Below are positions 7,812 through 16,049 of a DNA stretch of 64,000 nucleotides, piece after piece. The DNA comes from Sphaerisporangium rhizosphaerae (lineage in GTDB: Bacteria > Actinomycetota > Actinomycetes > Streptosporangiales > Streptosporangiaceae), in the NCBI RefSeq assembly GCF_042665155.1, contig NZ_JBHTCG010000022.1, positions 1 through 64,000 on the forward strand, read 5' to 3'. The position numbers were made by a program, and so were the translations under genes. The notes under the pieces are model-generated. The model had not been told where the DNA came from and did not search any database. It was given only the letters and a program-made list of their open reading frames with translations. Numbering within the stretch: position 1 is the first letter of the stretch; each line of letters opens with the position of its first letter.

Positions 7812-10790
7812 TCAGCGGGCGGGGGTGTGGTGGGGGTCCGCCGTGAAGGTGTGGTCGACGAGACGGGTGGTGGCCTTGCCGTCGTCGCGGGGGGCGTAGG
7901 TGCGGACGAACTCGTCGTAGCGGTCGGTGAAGTCGCCGGAGAGGGCGTCGATCAGGCGCACGGCCTCGATGACGTCGCCGCTCTCGCTCAGCAGCGGCCC
8001 AGGGGCCTGGGTGCGCAGGTCGAGATAGAGGCCGCGGGAGTTGCGGTAACGCTCCAAGTCGTAGCCGAAGAAGATCATCGGGCGGCCGGTGGCGGCGAAG
8101 TCGAACATGACCGAGGAGTAGTCGGTGATCAGCACGTCCGCGATCAGCAGCAGGTCGGCGATATCGGGATAAGTGGTGACGTCGAGGGCGAAGGGGTACT
8201 CCCGGCTGACCGGCCCCGGCCGGACCAGCGAAGCCGGCCCCGGCACCACCAGCCCGGCGCCCACCGGCGGCGCCTGCATCATGTGGCCCCGCACCAGCAG
8301 CACGTGGTCGCGGCCGAGCACCCGCCGGGCCTCGGCCAGATCGAGGCGCACCGAGGAGTTCCTGCGGTCGTGGTCGCGCCACGTGGGCGCGTACAGCACC
8401 ACCCGCCTGCCCGCCGGGATGCCCAGGCCGCGCCGCACGGCCGCCGCCAGCTCCGCCCGCTCGGGCGAGGACAGCACGTCGTTGCGCGGCAGGCCGGAGG
8501 AAAGGATCTCCCCGCCGTACCCGAAGGCCCGGCGCAGCACCTCCGACGCCCACGGACTCTGGGTGACCAGAAGGTCCCAGTTCGCGACCTCGGCGGCCTG
8601 GCGGTACCAGGCGGCCGGCCGGGGTTCGCGGGACATGTGGCGCTGGTCGCCGCCGACGCGCTTGAGCGGCGTGCCGTGCCAGGTCTGCACGCAGATCTGG
8701 TCCTCGCGGGCCCGGAACCACTGGGGCAGCAGCGTGTTGGTGATGATGTGCCGCGACCGGGCCAGCGCGGTGTAGTGCTCGCGGCTGCCCTCGCGCACGA
8801 TGGTCGGCGCGATGCCCGGGCCGAGGCCGAGCGCGGCGGAGTCCGGCGGGACGAACGCGCCGTCCTTGACCACCCAGATGTGCTCGCGGTCGTCGCCGCG
8901 GCGCAACCGCTCCTCGTACACCGCCCGGGCGTTGTCGGAGTAGGACCGGCCGTCGAAGGAGAGGTACACCGTCGCGTCGCGCAGCTCACGGCGCCGCTCG
9001 GCGGGGTAGTGCACCCGGCGCAGCGCCCACAGGCCGCCCGCGCCCTTCTCGTCGTCGGGACGGCGCTCGGCGGCGACCAGGACGGGCACGTCGAAACGCG
9101 TCGCCACCAGGCGGTACTCGCGGCCGTCGACGATGTGGACGCCCTCGTCCAGGGTGTCGAGCAGGCGGTGGTCGACGCGCAGCGGCGCGGTGGTGCCCTT
9201 GCCGCCCGCGACCGACAGGCTCCAGGTGCCCGACCCCAGCGCCACCGTGCCGCCGAAACGCGGCAGCGCGCCCGGCGGCACGCGCACGGAGAAACCCGCC
9301 CCGGAACGCGCCAGCGGCACGCGGTAGGTCAGGCCCGCGCGCTGGCGCAGCACCAGGTCGCGCTGGCCGGGCTCGGTGTCGGGGTAGGTGCCCGCCAGGG
9401 TGAGGACCCCGTCGTCGCCCCACCCGGCCGAGGTGATGACCGGCCAGACGCGGTGCGCCGCGACGACGGCGCGGTCGCGGCGGTCGCGCAGCACGGTGAT
9501 CTCGCGGCGGCCGACCCCGATGCGGGTCTCGGCGTCGTCGTCCATCATCACCGGCGCGGCCGGATCGCCCCGCGGCTCCACCCACAGCCTGCGGGCGTCC
9601 TGCTCCTTCATCAGCGCCGGCACGGCCAGCGCGACCGAGAAGCGCGTGCCCCCCTCGACCGGAGTGAAGTCGGCGGCCATGCGGTGGCCGCCGAGACGGG
9701 CCCGGCCCTTGGTGGCCGTGACCCCGGGAAGGAAACCGGTCAGCTCGACCTGGTCGCCCTCGTGGGTCACGCCCGTCAGCTCGGCGCGCGTCGGCTGCAG
9801 CACCACCTGGAACACCCGGTCGGAGGTCCACGCCGGCCGCACCCACCACCCGGGACGGACCCGCAGGCCCGCGGGCCGTTCGGTGCGGCCCATGACCGGG
9901 CCGCGCAGGGCGCCGGTGGCCCGGGCGCCCCGGCTCCAGATGACGATGTCAGCCCACCAGGTCGTGGTGTCGGGGACCGCCGGACGGCCGCGCAGCATGC
10001 GCTGGGCGCCGTGGACGGCGGCGCGGAGGGCCGCGCGCCAGCGCAGCGACCACGGGCGGACCTCGGCGACGAAGCCGGCCCAGTCGTAGTTGCACCCGGG
10101 CTCGGCGGCGTCGTGCGTGGCCTGCGGCCGGTAGGCGCGACGGGTGCGGGCCGTGATGGGCGGCACCCAGCGCGGGCCGCGCAGCACCACGGTGGCGCGG
10201 TTGAGGCGCCGGCTGCGCACCGACAGCCCCACCAGATAGGCGTGCCCGGTGACCCGCAGCCGCCCCTCGTGCCAGGAGACGTCGGCGACCTCGGTCAGCG
10301 GGACCAGGTCGGACCTGCGCAGCCGGAACAGCGGCCGCGGCGCGATGACCGGCAGGTCGGCGTACCAGGCCAGCCCCCGCCGCACCCGCTTGGACGGCTC
10401 GGCGGTCGCCGCGACCAGCCCCGCGAGCTCGTCGCCCTCGGCGAGCTCGCGCGGGTCGCGGTGCTCGATGAGGTGGTAGGCGAGCCGGCGGGCGACCGGC
10501 AGGCGCCGCTTGACCGAGGCGTCGACGCCGGACAGATAGTCGCGCAGCAGGTCGATGGCCTGGCGCAGGCGGGTGGCGTCCCGGCGGGCGGCCGTCTCGA
10601 GGCGCAGGCCGAGCGGCCCGTTGAGCGCCTCGTAGTGCAGCCTGCGGCGCTGGGCGCGGGTCAGCCCCGCGGGGTCGACCGCCGCGATCACGGCGTCGAG
10701 CGGATCTCCCCTGTCATGGAGGTCCTGGGCGGCCCGCAGCCGGTCGGCGACGATGTCACCGTTCCGCGCGGGCGTGGCACCGGTGGCCAT
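7812..10790 (-). CDS. CDP-glycerol:poly(glycerophosphate) glycerophosphotransferase family protein
   Basis: Peripheral membrane enzyme of the TagB/TagF family, which transfers glycerol-phosphate (or another polyol phosphate) from a CDP donor to build teichoic-acid-like polymers. The last ~400 of 992 residues carry the family hallmarks: QTWHGTP.K followed by a catalytic-type His/Asp-rich segment, LVRGH, and LITDYSS.MFDFA near the C terminus. The first ~600 residues are the beta-rich extension seen in long actinobacterial homologues, but no GT2 glycosyltransferase domain is present. The ATG start has no good ribosome-binding site. No other wall-teichoic-acid genes are adjacent, so donor and acceptor remain open. 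Confidence 0.82.
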   Translation of the reverse strand: MATGATPARNGDIVADRLRAAQDLHDRGDPLDAVIAAVDPAGLTRAQRRRLHYEALNGPLGLRLETAARRDATRLRQAIDLLRDYLSGVDASVKRRLPVARRLAYHLIEHRDPRELAEGDELAGLVAATAEPSKRVRRGLAWYADLPVIAPRPLFRLRRSDLVPLTEVADVSWHEGRLRVTGHAYLVGLSVRSRRLNRATVVLRGPRWVPPITARTRRAYRPQATHDAAEPGCNYDWAGFVAEVRPWSLRWRAALRAAVHGAQRMLRGRPAVPDTTTWWADIVIWSRGARATGALRGPVMGRTERPAGLRVRPGWWVRPAWTSDRVFQVVLQPTRAELTGVTHEGDQVELTGFLPGVTATKGRARLGGHRMAADFTPVEGGTRFSVALAVPALMKEQDARRLWVEPRGDPAAPVMMDDDAETRIGVGRREITVLRDRRDRAVVAAHRVWPVITSAGWGDDGVLTLAGTYPDTEPGQRDLVLRQRAGLTYRVPLARSGAGFSVRVPPGALPRFGGTVALGSGTWSLSVAGGKGTTAPLRVDHRLLDTLDEGVHIVDGREYRLVATRFDVPVLVAAERRPDDEKGAGGLWALRRVHYPAERRRELRDATVYLSFDGRSYSDNARAVYEERLRRGDDREHIWVVKDGAFVPPDSAALGLGPGIAPTIVREGSREHYTALARSRHIITNTLLPQWFRAREDQICVQTWHGTPLKRVGGDQRHMSREPRPAAWYRQAAEVANWDLLVTQSPWASEVLRRAFGYGGEILSSGLPRNDVLSSPERAELAAAVRRGLGIPAGRRVVLYAPTWRDHDRRNSSVRLDLAEARRVLGRDHVLLVRGHMMQAPPVGAGLVVPGPASLVRPGPVSREYPFALDVTTYPDIADLLLIADVLITDYSSVMFDFAATGRPMIFFGYDLERYRNSRGLYLDLRTQAPGPLLSESGDVIEAVRLIDALSGDFTDRYDEFVRTYAPRDDGKATTRLVDHTFTADPHHTPAR

Positions 10791-10861
10791 CGGGGAGGCA
10801 CCGCCTTTCCAGTCTCACCGCGAGGGGCGTTTCTGGAATGGTAATGCGAGTTACTGAGAAA

Positions 10862-11167
10862 TCACTGATGATCTCCCTGCCACCGGGCGTGGCGCATATC
10901 TGCTCTTTCCCCCCTCATCGGCGTGCCCTCCTCGCGCCAGCGGGACAGGCACCGGTTCTCGTGCCCCCGCACCGGATGGCCGTCCGCGCGGACGACGCGC
11001 CACCAGGGGACACCGCCGCCCCAGGTGGACATCACCCGGCCGACCTGCCGCGGCCCGCCCTCGCCGAGGTACTCGGCGACGTCACCGTAGGACATGACCT
11101 TGCCCGGCGGGATGCGCTCGACCAGGTCGAGCACCCGCTCGGCGAAGGGGGGCGGGTCTCCGGTCAC
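10862..11167 (-). CDS. Alkyltransferase-like (ATL) protein, MGMT-fold DNA-binding protein
   Basis: Small DNA-repair protein of 101 residues with the winged-helix DNA-binding half of O6-methylguanine methyltransferases. The alkyl-acceptor motif PCHRV reads P-W-W-R-V here (Trp at about residues 55 and 56), so it cannot accept alkyl groups. ATL proteins bind O6-alkylguanine, flip it out and hand the lesion to nucleotide excision repair. The GTG at 11165-11167 gives a 4-bp GTGA overlap with the upstream gene stop; a second GTG at 11174 would add three residues. It is probably co-transcribed with the unknown gene upstream. Confidence 0.82.
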   Translation of the reverse strand: MTGDPPPFAERVLDLVERIPPGKVMSYGDVAEYLGEGGPRQVGRVMSTWGGGVPWWRVVRADGHPVRGHENRCLSRWREEGTPMRGERADMRHARWQGDHQ

Positions 11168-11538
11168 GTGCTCCACTGGGCGGGCCCGAGGGAGATGATC
11201 TCCTCCAGCTTGCCGAACTCGTAGGTCGCCTCCCCGTTGACCTGCTCGACGATGCCCTCACGGATGCCGTACGCCTCGCCGTCCTCGCCGACCAGGCTGC
11301 CGCCCAGCATCTCGGCCAGGCGGGCGAGCTGGGCGACCTGCCAGTCGGAGGTCGGCTCCAGGTACAGGCGCCCCTGCCATAGGGCGACGACGTGCTCGGT
11401 CTCGCCGTGGCGGGCGAAGATCTGGCCGGACTCCGGCGTTCCCCGCAGCTCCAGGCCGGCGTCCGCCGACGCCGTCACCTCGGTGAGCTCGGCGTAGGCG
11501 AGCGGCGATAGGCGTTGTACGCGCAACTCGTATCCCAC
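11164..11538 (-). CDS. Unrecognised 124-residue soluble protein
   Basis: No family recognised. The protein is acidic, has no signal peptide or membrane segment, and alternates short beta-like and helical stretches. It overlaps the ATL gene by 4 bp, so the two are probably one transcript. The GTG start is preceded by a TAGGGT box (11548-11553) 9 nt upstream and has no obvious ribosome-binding site, which hints at a leaderless message. A link with DNA repair is only inferred from its neighbour. Confidence 0.65.
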   Translation of the reverse strand: MGYELRVQRLSPLAYAELTEVTASADAGLELRGTPESGQIFARHGETEHVVALWQGRLYLEPTSDWQVAQLARLAEMLGGSLVGEDGEAYGIREGIVEQVNGEATYEFGKLEEIISLGPAQWST

Positions 11539-11662
11539 GAGATGGGAACCCTAGCGAATCTTGACCGCTCACCGGTATGGAAAAGGGCCACAACGGTCAG
11601 AACGCATCCGAAATGCCACCGAACCTCCGCCAAACAGCGCCCTGTTCGCGGCCCGTATGTGA

Positions 11663-12841
11663 TCATTGCCGTTCGGCCCGCCGGGTGAGCACGACGACGG
11701 CTCCGCCGAACCCGACCAGGCCGAGCAGGATGCCGGCGCCGTAGACCCACAGCCGCACGGGGTCGGCCCCCGGCGGGGTGGGGGCCGGGGCGGTCGTGCC
11801 GCCGCCGAAGTGCAGGCCCTTGCGCACCGCCACCGAGCCGCGGTAGCCGACGAGCTCGCCCGCGCGGGCGAGCGCGGCGGCGGCGTCGACGACGCCGAAC
11901 CCGGCCTTGTCGTCATAGCCGCCGCGCGGCCCCCCCTTGGTGGAGGAGGAGACCGCCCGGGAGACCAGGTCGGGGGTGAGGCTCGGGTATCTCGCCTTGA
12001 TCAGGGCGGCCACCCCGGCCACCAGGGCCGTGGCGGCGCTGCTCCCCTCCACCTCCACGTAGCCGCCGCCCGGGACCGCCGCCGGGACGCCGACGCCGGG
12101 CGCGCCGACCAGCACCGAGAGGTTGTCGCTGCTGAACGCGGCCGGCCGGCCGCGGCGGTCGACGGCGCCGACGCCGATCACCCCGGCGTAGCCCGCCGGG
12201 AAGCTCCAGAAGGAGGTGCCGCGCTTCTGCGCCGCCTGCGTGTCGCCGTCGTTGCCCACGGCCGCCACCAGCACCACCCCGCGCGCCAGCGCGTACGCGA
12301 CCGCCTCGCGGTCGGCGCGCTGGGCGGCGTACTCGCCCAGCGACATGCTGATGACCTGGACCCCGTGGTCGGTGGCGTACCGCACCGCCCGCGACAGCGG
12401 GCTCTCGGCCGGCAGCCCGAGGCCGTCGTCGGGCGCGATCAGGTTGTCCTCGGGCTCGCCCTCGTCGATCACCGGGACCGACAGGATGCGCGCCTCGGGC
12501 GCCACGCCGATGAGCCCGCCGTCGCGCCCCGAACCGGCGATGAGCGAGGCCATCGCGGTGCCGTGCGGGCCGGAGGAGATGGTCTCGTCGTCGAAGATGC
12601 TCGACCGCATGTCGGGCGCGACGGTGACCTTGTCCTTCAGGACCGGGGTCCTGACGTCGACGATGCTGTCGATCACGGCGACGGTCACGCCCGCGCCGCG
12701 GCTGGTCTTCCACGCCTGCTCGGCGTTGATCGCGTCGAGCACCCACCGCTGCCGGTCGCGCACGTCCTGCCCCGCCGCGGGCCCGGCGAGCAGCCCGGCG
12801 AGCGCGAGCGCCGCGCCGAGCGCGCCAGCCGCCCTCAACAC
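11663..12841 (-). CDS. Mycosin-like S8 serine protease, copy A
   Basis: Membrane-anchored subtilase resembling MycP proteases of type VII secretion. In order: signal peptide (about 1-24), and an S8 domain with Asp in AVIDS (about residue 58), His in SGPHGTAMAS (about 93) and Ser in the EGSSAAT segment (about 268, where most family members have GTS). A Pro-rich stretch, a C-terminal transmembrane helix and a short RRAERQ tail follow. GTG 12839-12841 or TTG 12836-12838 fit best, right after GGGGAA and overlapping the previous stop; a longer frame to 12928 would bury the signal peptide. It is the last gene of a four-gene overlapping operon. No EsxAB, EccB, EccC or EccD genes are in the window. 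Confidence 0.85.
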   Translation of the reverse strand: MLRAAGALGAALALAGLLAGPAAGQDVRDRQRWVLDAINAEQAWKTSRGAGVTVAVIDSIVDVRTPVLKDKVTVAPDMRSSIFDDETISSGPHGTAMASLIAGSGRDGGLIGVAPEARILSVPVIDEGEPEDNLIAPDDGLGLPAESPLSRAVRYATDHGVQVISMSLGEYAAQRADREAVAYALARGVVLVAAVGNDGDTQAAQKRGTSFWSFPAGYAGVIGVGAVDRRGRPAAFSSDNLSVLVGAPGVGVPAAVPGGGYVEVEGSSAATALVAGVAALIKARYPSLTPDLVSRAVSSSTKGGPRGGYDDKAGFGVVDAAAALARAGELVGYRGSVAVRKGLHFGGGTTAPAPTPPGADPVRLWVYGAGILLGLVGFGGAVVVLTRRAERQ

Positions 12842-13779
12842 ACGTTCCCCTGCGTGCACCGGGGGATGTCGGGAGGCGCGGCGAGACCGCGGGCGATGTG
12901 CCCGGCGATCGACTGGGCCGTCGGCCACAGCTCGCTGTGGGTGATCTCCTCGGGCGGCACGGCGGCGCGGGTGCGGCCGTCGGCGTACCCGGCGGTGGAG
13001 AAGACGATGTACGGGCCCGCGCCGGTCCAGCCGGTGCGCTGGCGCTGCGCGGCCCCGAACCGGTCGGTGGCCGTGCCGGGGAAGGCCACCGGCCGGACGC
13101 CGACGCGGTCGTCCACGGGAAGGTCGGCGGCGGTGTCCACCCTCTTCTCCTCATCGGCCAGCACGGCCACCCCCACGGTCACCACGAAGGTCGAGGTCTG
13201 GTCGACGTAGGTCGCGCGCAGCATGGTGCGGCAACCGTGCTCGCGCAGCACCGAGGCGACGGGGGCGTCGACCACGGAGGGGCACCGCGCCTCGGGAGCG
13301 ATGCCCACGCGGCGGGCGAACTGGCGGACCCGGGAGAGCCCGAGGTACTCGACCTGGGCCGGGAAGACGGCGTCGGCCCGCCACGCCTGCCAGCGCCGCG
13401 CGACGTCCTGCTCGGCGTAGCGGGCGCGCTCGGCGACCGTCAGCGGCCGGGAACGCGTCTCCTGCAGCACCCCGACCGAGCCGAGCAGCACGTTGATCGC
13501 GGCGATGGCCAGGATCGTGCCCATGATCAGCAAGAACAGGGAGCGAAACCGGATGCCGCGCTCGAGCTCCTCGCGGTCTCGCGCCGCCCGCAGGCCCGCC
13601 GCGCGGGCACGCGAGCCGCTCCACGACCGCGCTCCCCCGCCGGCCGGGCCGGCCTCGGACCGGAAGGGCCCCGAGCGCGGGCGGAGACCGCCCGTGGGGA
13701 GCCGGGGCGCGCCGCGCGCGCCACCGGCACGCGCGGGCCAGGGCGTCACCGGCCGCGCCCGTGGCTCCTCAGGCGACAT
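12835..13779 (-). CDS. Membrane-anchored Cys-containing partner protein of mycosin A (family unknown)
   Basis: A 314-residue protein with an Arg/Pro-rich cytoplasmic N terminus (about 1-75), one transmembrane helix (about 80-105) and an extracytoplasmic domain. That domain is clearly paralogous to the product of 15205-15924. Shared features are ARRVGI, a Cys pair about 16 residues apart, LRATYxD, VVTVGVA, AGPY(I/L)V and a C-terminal Cys pair ending the protein. The four cysteines suggest two disulfides outside the membrane. The ATG start overlaps the end of mycosin B by 11 bp, and its stop overlaps the start of mycosin A. Its role is unknown; strict pairing suggests it positions, inhibits or supplies substrate to the protease. 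Confidence 0.75.
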   Translation of the reverse strand: MSPEEPRARPVTPWPARAGGARGAPRLPTGGLRPRSGPFRSEAGPAGGGARSWSGSRARAAGLRAARDREELERGIRFRSLFLLIMGTILAIAAINVLLGSVGVLQETRSRPLTVAERARYAEQDVARRWQAWRADAVFPAQVEYLGLSRVRQFARRVGIAPEARCPSVVDAPVASVLREHGCRTMLRATYVDQTSTFVVTVGVAVLADEEKRVDTAADLPVDDRVGVRPVAFPGTATDRFGAAQRQRTGWTGAGPYIVFSTAGYADGRTRAAVPPEEITHSELWPTAQSIAGHIARGLAAPPDIPRCTQGNVC

Positions 13780-15211
13780 ACTTCGATGCTACGTCGGCGC
13801 CCGCCGCCACCGGCCCCCTCGCCTCCCTCACATTGCTTGGTGTCCGCCTCGCGCCTCTGGCGGCCCTCGCCCGCCTGCCGCGCCCGCCGCGCCGCAGGAG
13901 CACCACCACCGCCGCCAGGCTCACCCCCGTGCCCGCGGTCGCGGCCAGGGCGATCCCGCCGTACAGAGTGATCATGCCCGTGTCGCGGCGCACCACACGC
14001 ACCGGCGGCAGCGGCGCGGGCCCGGCGCCGAGCCCGGCGGACATGGGCAGGTCGGCGTCCTGGGCGCCGGGCCCCGAGGCGGTGTGGCGGTGGCGCGCCA
14101 GCCTCGCCGCCTCGGCGAGCGCGCGGGCGGCGTTCACGACGCCGAAGCCCACGCCCGGGTCGTACCCGCGGGCGGGCCTGCGCGTGACCCCGGTGGTGAG
14201 CGCCTGGGCGACCAGCGCCGGGGACATCCGCGGATACCTGGCCTTGATCAGCGCGGCGACGCCGGACACCAGCGCCGTGGCCTGCGAGGTGCCCCGCCCG
14301 ACCCAGTATTGGTCGCCGGGCCCGGCACCGAAGACGTCGACGCCGGGCGCCGCCACCTGCACCAGCGAGTTGCGGTTGGAGAACGACGCCTTGTGCAGCC
14401 CGTGGTCGGCGGCGCCGACCGAGATCACCCCGGGCAGCGACGCCGGGTAGGAGTACGGCCCGTCGCGGCGGCCCGCGCCGTCGTTGCCCGCGGCGGCCAC
14501 CAGCACCACGCCCTTGGAGACCGCGTACCGGATCGCCGCCCGCTCCTGCCGGGTGGGCCGGTCCTTCGAGATCGACATGTTGATGACCCGCGCGCCCTTG
14601 TCGACGGCGTACCGGATGCCGCGCGCGACGACGTTCTCGAACCGCGCCTGGGAGTTGAAGGCGTGGAAGCCCGGCTCGTCGTCCTCCAGGATCACCCGGA
14701 CCGACAGCACGCGGGCGGCGGGCGCCACCCCGATCACCCCGTCGGAGCGTCCCGGCCCGTGCCCGTGCCCGGCGATCAGCGAGGCCATGTACGTGCCGTG
14801 CAGGCGGCGGGGCGGGGTGCCGCGCGGGTTGGCGCCCCGGGTGAGGTCGGGACCGGTGACCACCGAGCCCACCAGGTCGTGGTGCCGGGGGTCGACCCCC
14901 GAGTCCAGGACCGCGACCAGGACGCCGGCACCCCGGGTCAGCCGCCAGGCGTGCGCCACGTCCAGGGTGCGCAGCACCTGTCGCTGGCTGCCGCGCACCT
15001 GGTCGGCGCGGGCGGGCGCGGCGGCCAGGACGAACGCGGGCGCGAGCACGGCCAGGGCCAGCATCACGGCCCCGGCGAGGAGCAGCGTCGCGCGCGGTCG
15101 CCACGCCGATCCTCGCGACGGTTCTCGCGACGGCCTTAGCGCCGCTCCTCGCACCGGCCCTCGCGCCGCTTCTCGCGACCGCCCGGCGCGGACGGGCGTC
15201 GTGGTCAGCAC
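13769..15211 (-). CDS. Mycosin-like S8 serine protease, copy B
   Basis: Second subtilase of the module, 480 residues. It has an Arg-rich N terminus, a signal-anchor helix (about 45-65) and an S8 domain with Asp in AVLDSGVD, His in LHGTYMAS and Ser in GRGTSQAT. A variable linker, a C-terminal transmembrane helix and an unusually long Arg/Ala-rich cytoplasmic tail follow. The GTG start at 15209-15211 has AAGGA 6 nt upstream and overlaps the stop of the preceding gene by 7 bp. The triad looks canonical, unlike the EGSSAAT variant in copy A. Family membership is clear; substrate is unknown. Confidence 0.87.
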   Translation of the reverse strand: MLTTTPVRAGRSREAARGPVRGAALRPSREPSRGSAWRPRATLLLAGAVMLALAVLAPAFVLAAAPARADQVRGSQRQVLRTLDVAHAWRLTRGAGVLVAVLDSGVDPRHHDLVGSVVTGPDLTRGANPRGTPPRRLHGTYMASLIAGHGHGPGRSDGVIGVAPAARVLSVRVILEDDEPGFHAFNSQARFENVVARGIRYAVDKGARVINMSISKDRPTRQERAAIRYAVSKGVVLVAAAGNDGAGRRDGPYSYPASLPGVISVGAADHGLHKASFSNRNSLVQVAAPGVDVFGAGPGDQYWVGRGTSQATALVSGVAALIKARYPRMSPALVAQALTTGVTRRPARGYDPGVGFGVVNAARALAEAARLARHRHTASGPGAQDADLPMSAGLGAGPAPLPPVRVVRRDTGMITLYGGIALAATAGTGVSLAAVVVLLRRGGRGRRARAARGARRTPSNVREARGPVAAGADVASKYVA

Positions 15212-15924
15212 TGCCAGTCCTTGCCGGCGCAGTCGGGCCGCGCCGGGGTGGAAAGCGCGGTCAGCACCCGCTCGGCCAGGTCGGAGGCGAAGGCGAAGAT
15301 CGTGGAGCGCTGGTGCCCGACCGACCGGGCCGGCCTGCCGTCGACCTGGCCCGCCGTGGTGACCACCAGGTACGGGCCCGCCTGCGCCAGCGAGGACGCC
15401 TGGCGGGCGGCGGCCGTGAAGCGGTCGGCGACGGTCTGCGGGAAGGTCAGGGCGCGCAGCCCGGGCGAGGGCACGCCGCCCGGCGGGAACGCGGCGCGGG
15501 CCCTGAGCGCGGAGTCCTGGTCGGGGAAGGCCGCGACGCCCACGGTCACGACCACGCCCTGGAGGGCGTCCAGGTAGGTCGCCCGGAGCACGGCCCGGCA
15601 GCGGGCGGCCTTCAGCGCCGCGCGGAGCGCGGCGTCCACCGCGGCCGAGCAGTCGGTGCGGGAGGAGATGCCGACCCTGCGGGCGTACTCCTGCCCGCCC
15701 TGCTCGGCGACGTACGGCAGGGCCGCGGGGAAGATCCTGCCCGCGGGCCACACCTGCCAGCGGCGCGCGGTCTCCTCGGCCGACGCCCGATGGACCTCGG
15801 CGGCGCTCGGGCCGCGGGTCAACTCGGTGCCCGCGGCTCCGGCGGACACGGCGGCGGCCACCGCGCAGACGAGAGTGAGCGCTGACGCCACCACCAGGGA
15901 CGGCCACGTACGCAGGACACTCAC
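15205..15924 (-). CDS. Membrane-anchored Cys-containing partner protein of mycosin B (family unknown)
   Basis: A 239-residue protein with a signal-anchor at about residues 8-30 and an extracytoplasmic domain paralogous to 12835-13779 (same ARRVGI, LRATYxD and VVTVGVA landmarks). It has the same four cysteines, the last being the C-terminal residue. It heads the four-gene operon. The GTG start lies 7 nt after TAAGGT (15932-15937), which can be read as a -10 box of a leaderless message or as a distant ribosome-binding site. I do not recognise a named family. Confidence 0.75.
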   Translation of the reverse strand: MSVLRTWPSLVVASALTLVCAVAAAVSAGAAGTELTRGPSAAEVHRASAEETARRWQVWPAGRIFPAALPYVAEQGGQEYARRVGISSRTDCSAAVDAALRAALKAARCRAVLRATYLDALQGVVVTVGVAAFPDQDSALRARAAFPPGGVPSPGLRALTFPQTVADRFTAAARQASSLAQAGPYLVVTTAGQVDGRPARSVGHQRSTIFAFASDLAERVLTALSTPARPDCAGKDWQC

Positions 15925-15931
15925 CTGCCCG

Positions 15932-15937
15932 ACCTTA
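15932..15937 (-). promoter_or_regulatory. TANNNT box, putative -10 of the mycosin operon
   Basis: TAAGGT on the minus strand lies 7 nt before the GTG at 15924. It is divergent from the GGAAAGT-controlled promoter 60 bp away. Confidence 0.4.
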
Positions 15938-15986
15938 ACGCCCCGGACAAGCGGACATCCGGCGTTCCATCCGCATAAACCCCATT

Positions 15987-16038
15987 GGAAAGTACTTGAC
16001 GCTATGGAAAGTGGAAAGTACTTTCCTAAGTGGAAAGT
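15987..16038. promoter_or_regulatory. Operator cluster of GGAAAGT boxes overlapping the promoter of the 16050 operon
   Basis: Four direct GGAAAGT boxes (15987, 16006, 16013 and 16032) lie in 52 bp. The third is part of the perfect palindrome GGAAAGTACTTTCC (16013-16026). A promoter can be drawn with -35 TTGACG (15996-16001), 17 bp and a -10-like TACTTT (16019-16024), so the palindrome covers the -10. Repression by the winged-helix protein encoded at 16664-16969 is the simplest reading. Confidence 0.65.
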
Positions 16039-16049
16039 GAGGAGCCGAC

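Noticed and set aside
4658..7846. 1062-codon plus-strand frame
   Set aside because: Antisense shadow of the LAL regulator, whose domains are unambiguous on the minus strand.
7764..10844. 1026-codon plus-strand frame
   Set aside because: Antisense shadow of the CDP-glycerol transferase, low-complexity composition.
11663..15924. Complete type VII (ESX) secretion locus
   Set aside because: Only mycosin-like proteases and their partner proteins are present; no EsxA/B, EccB, EccC, EccD or EccE-length proteins.
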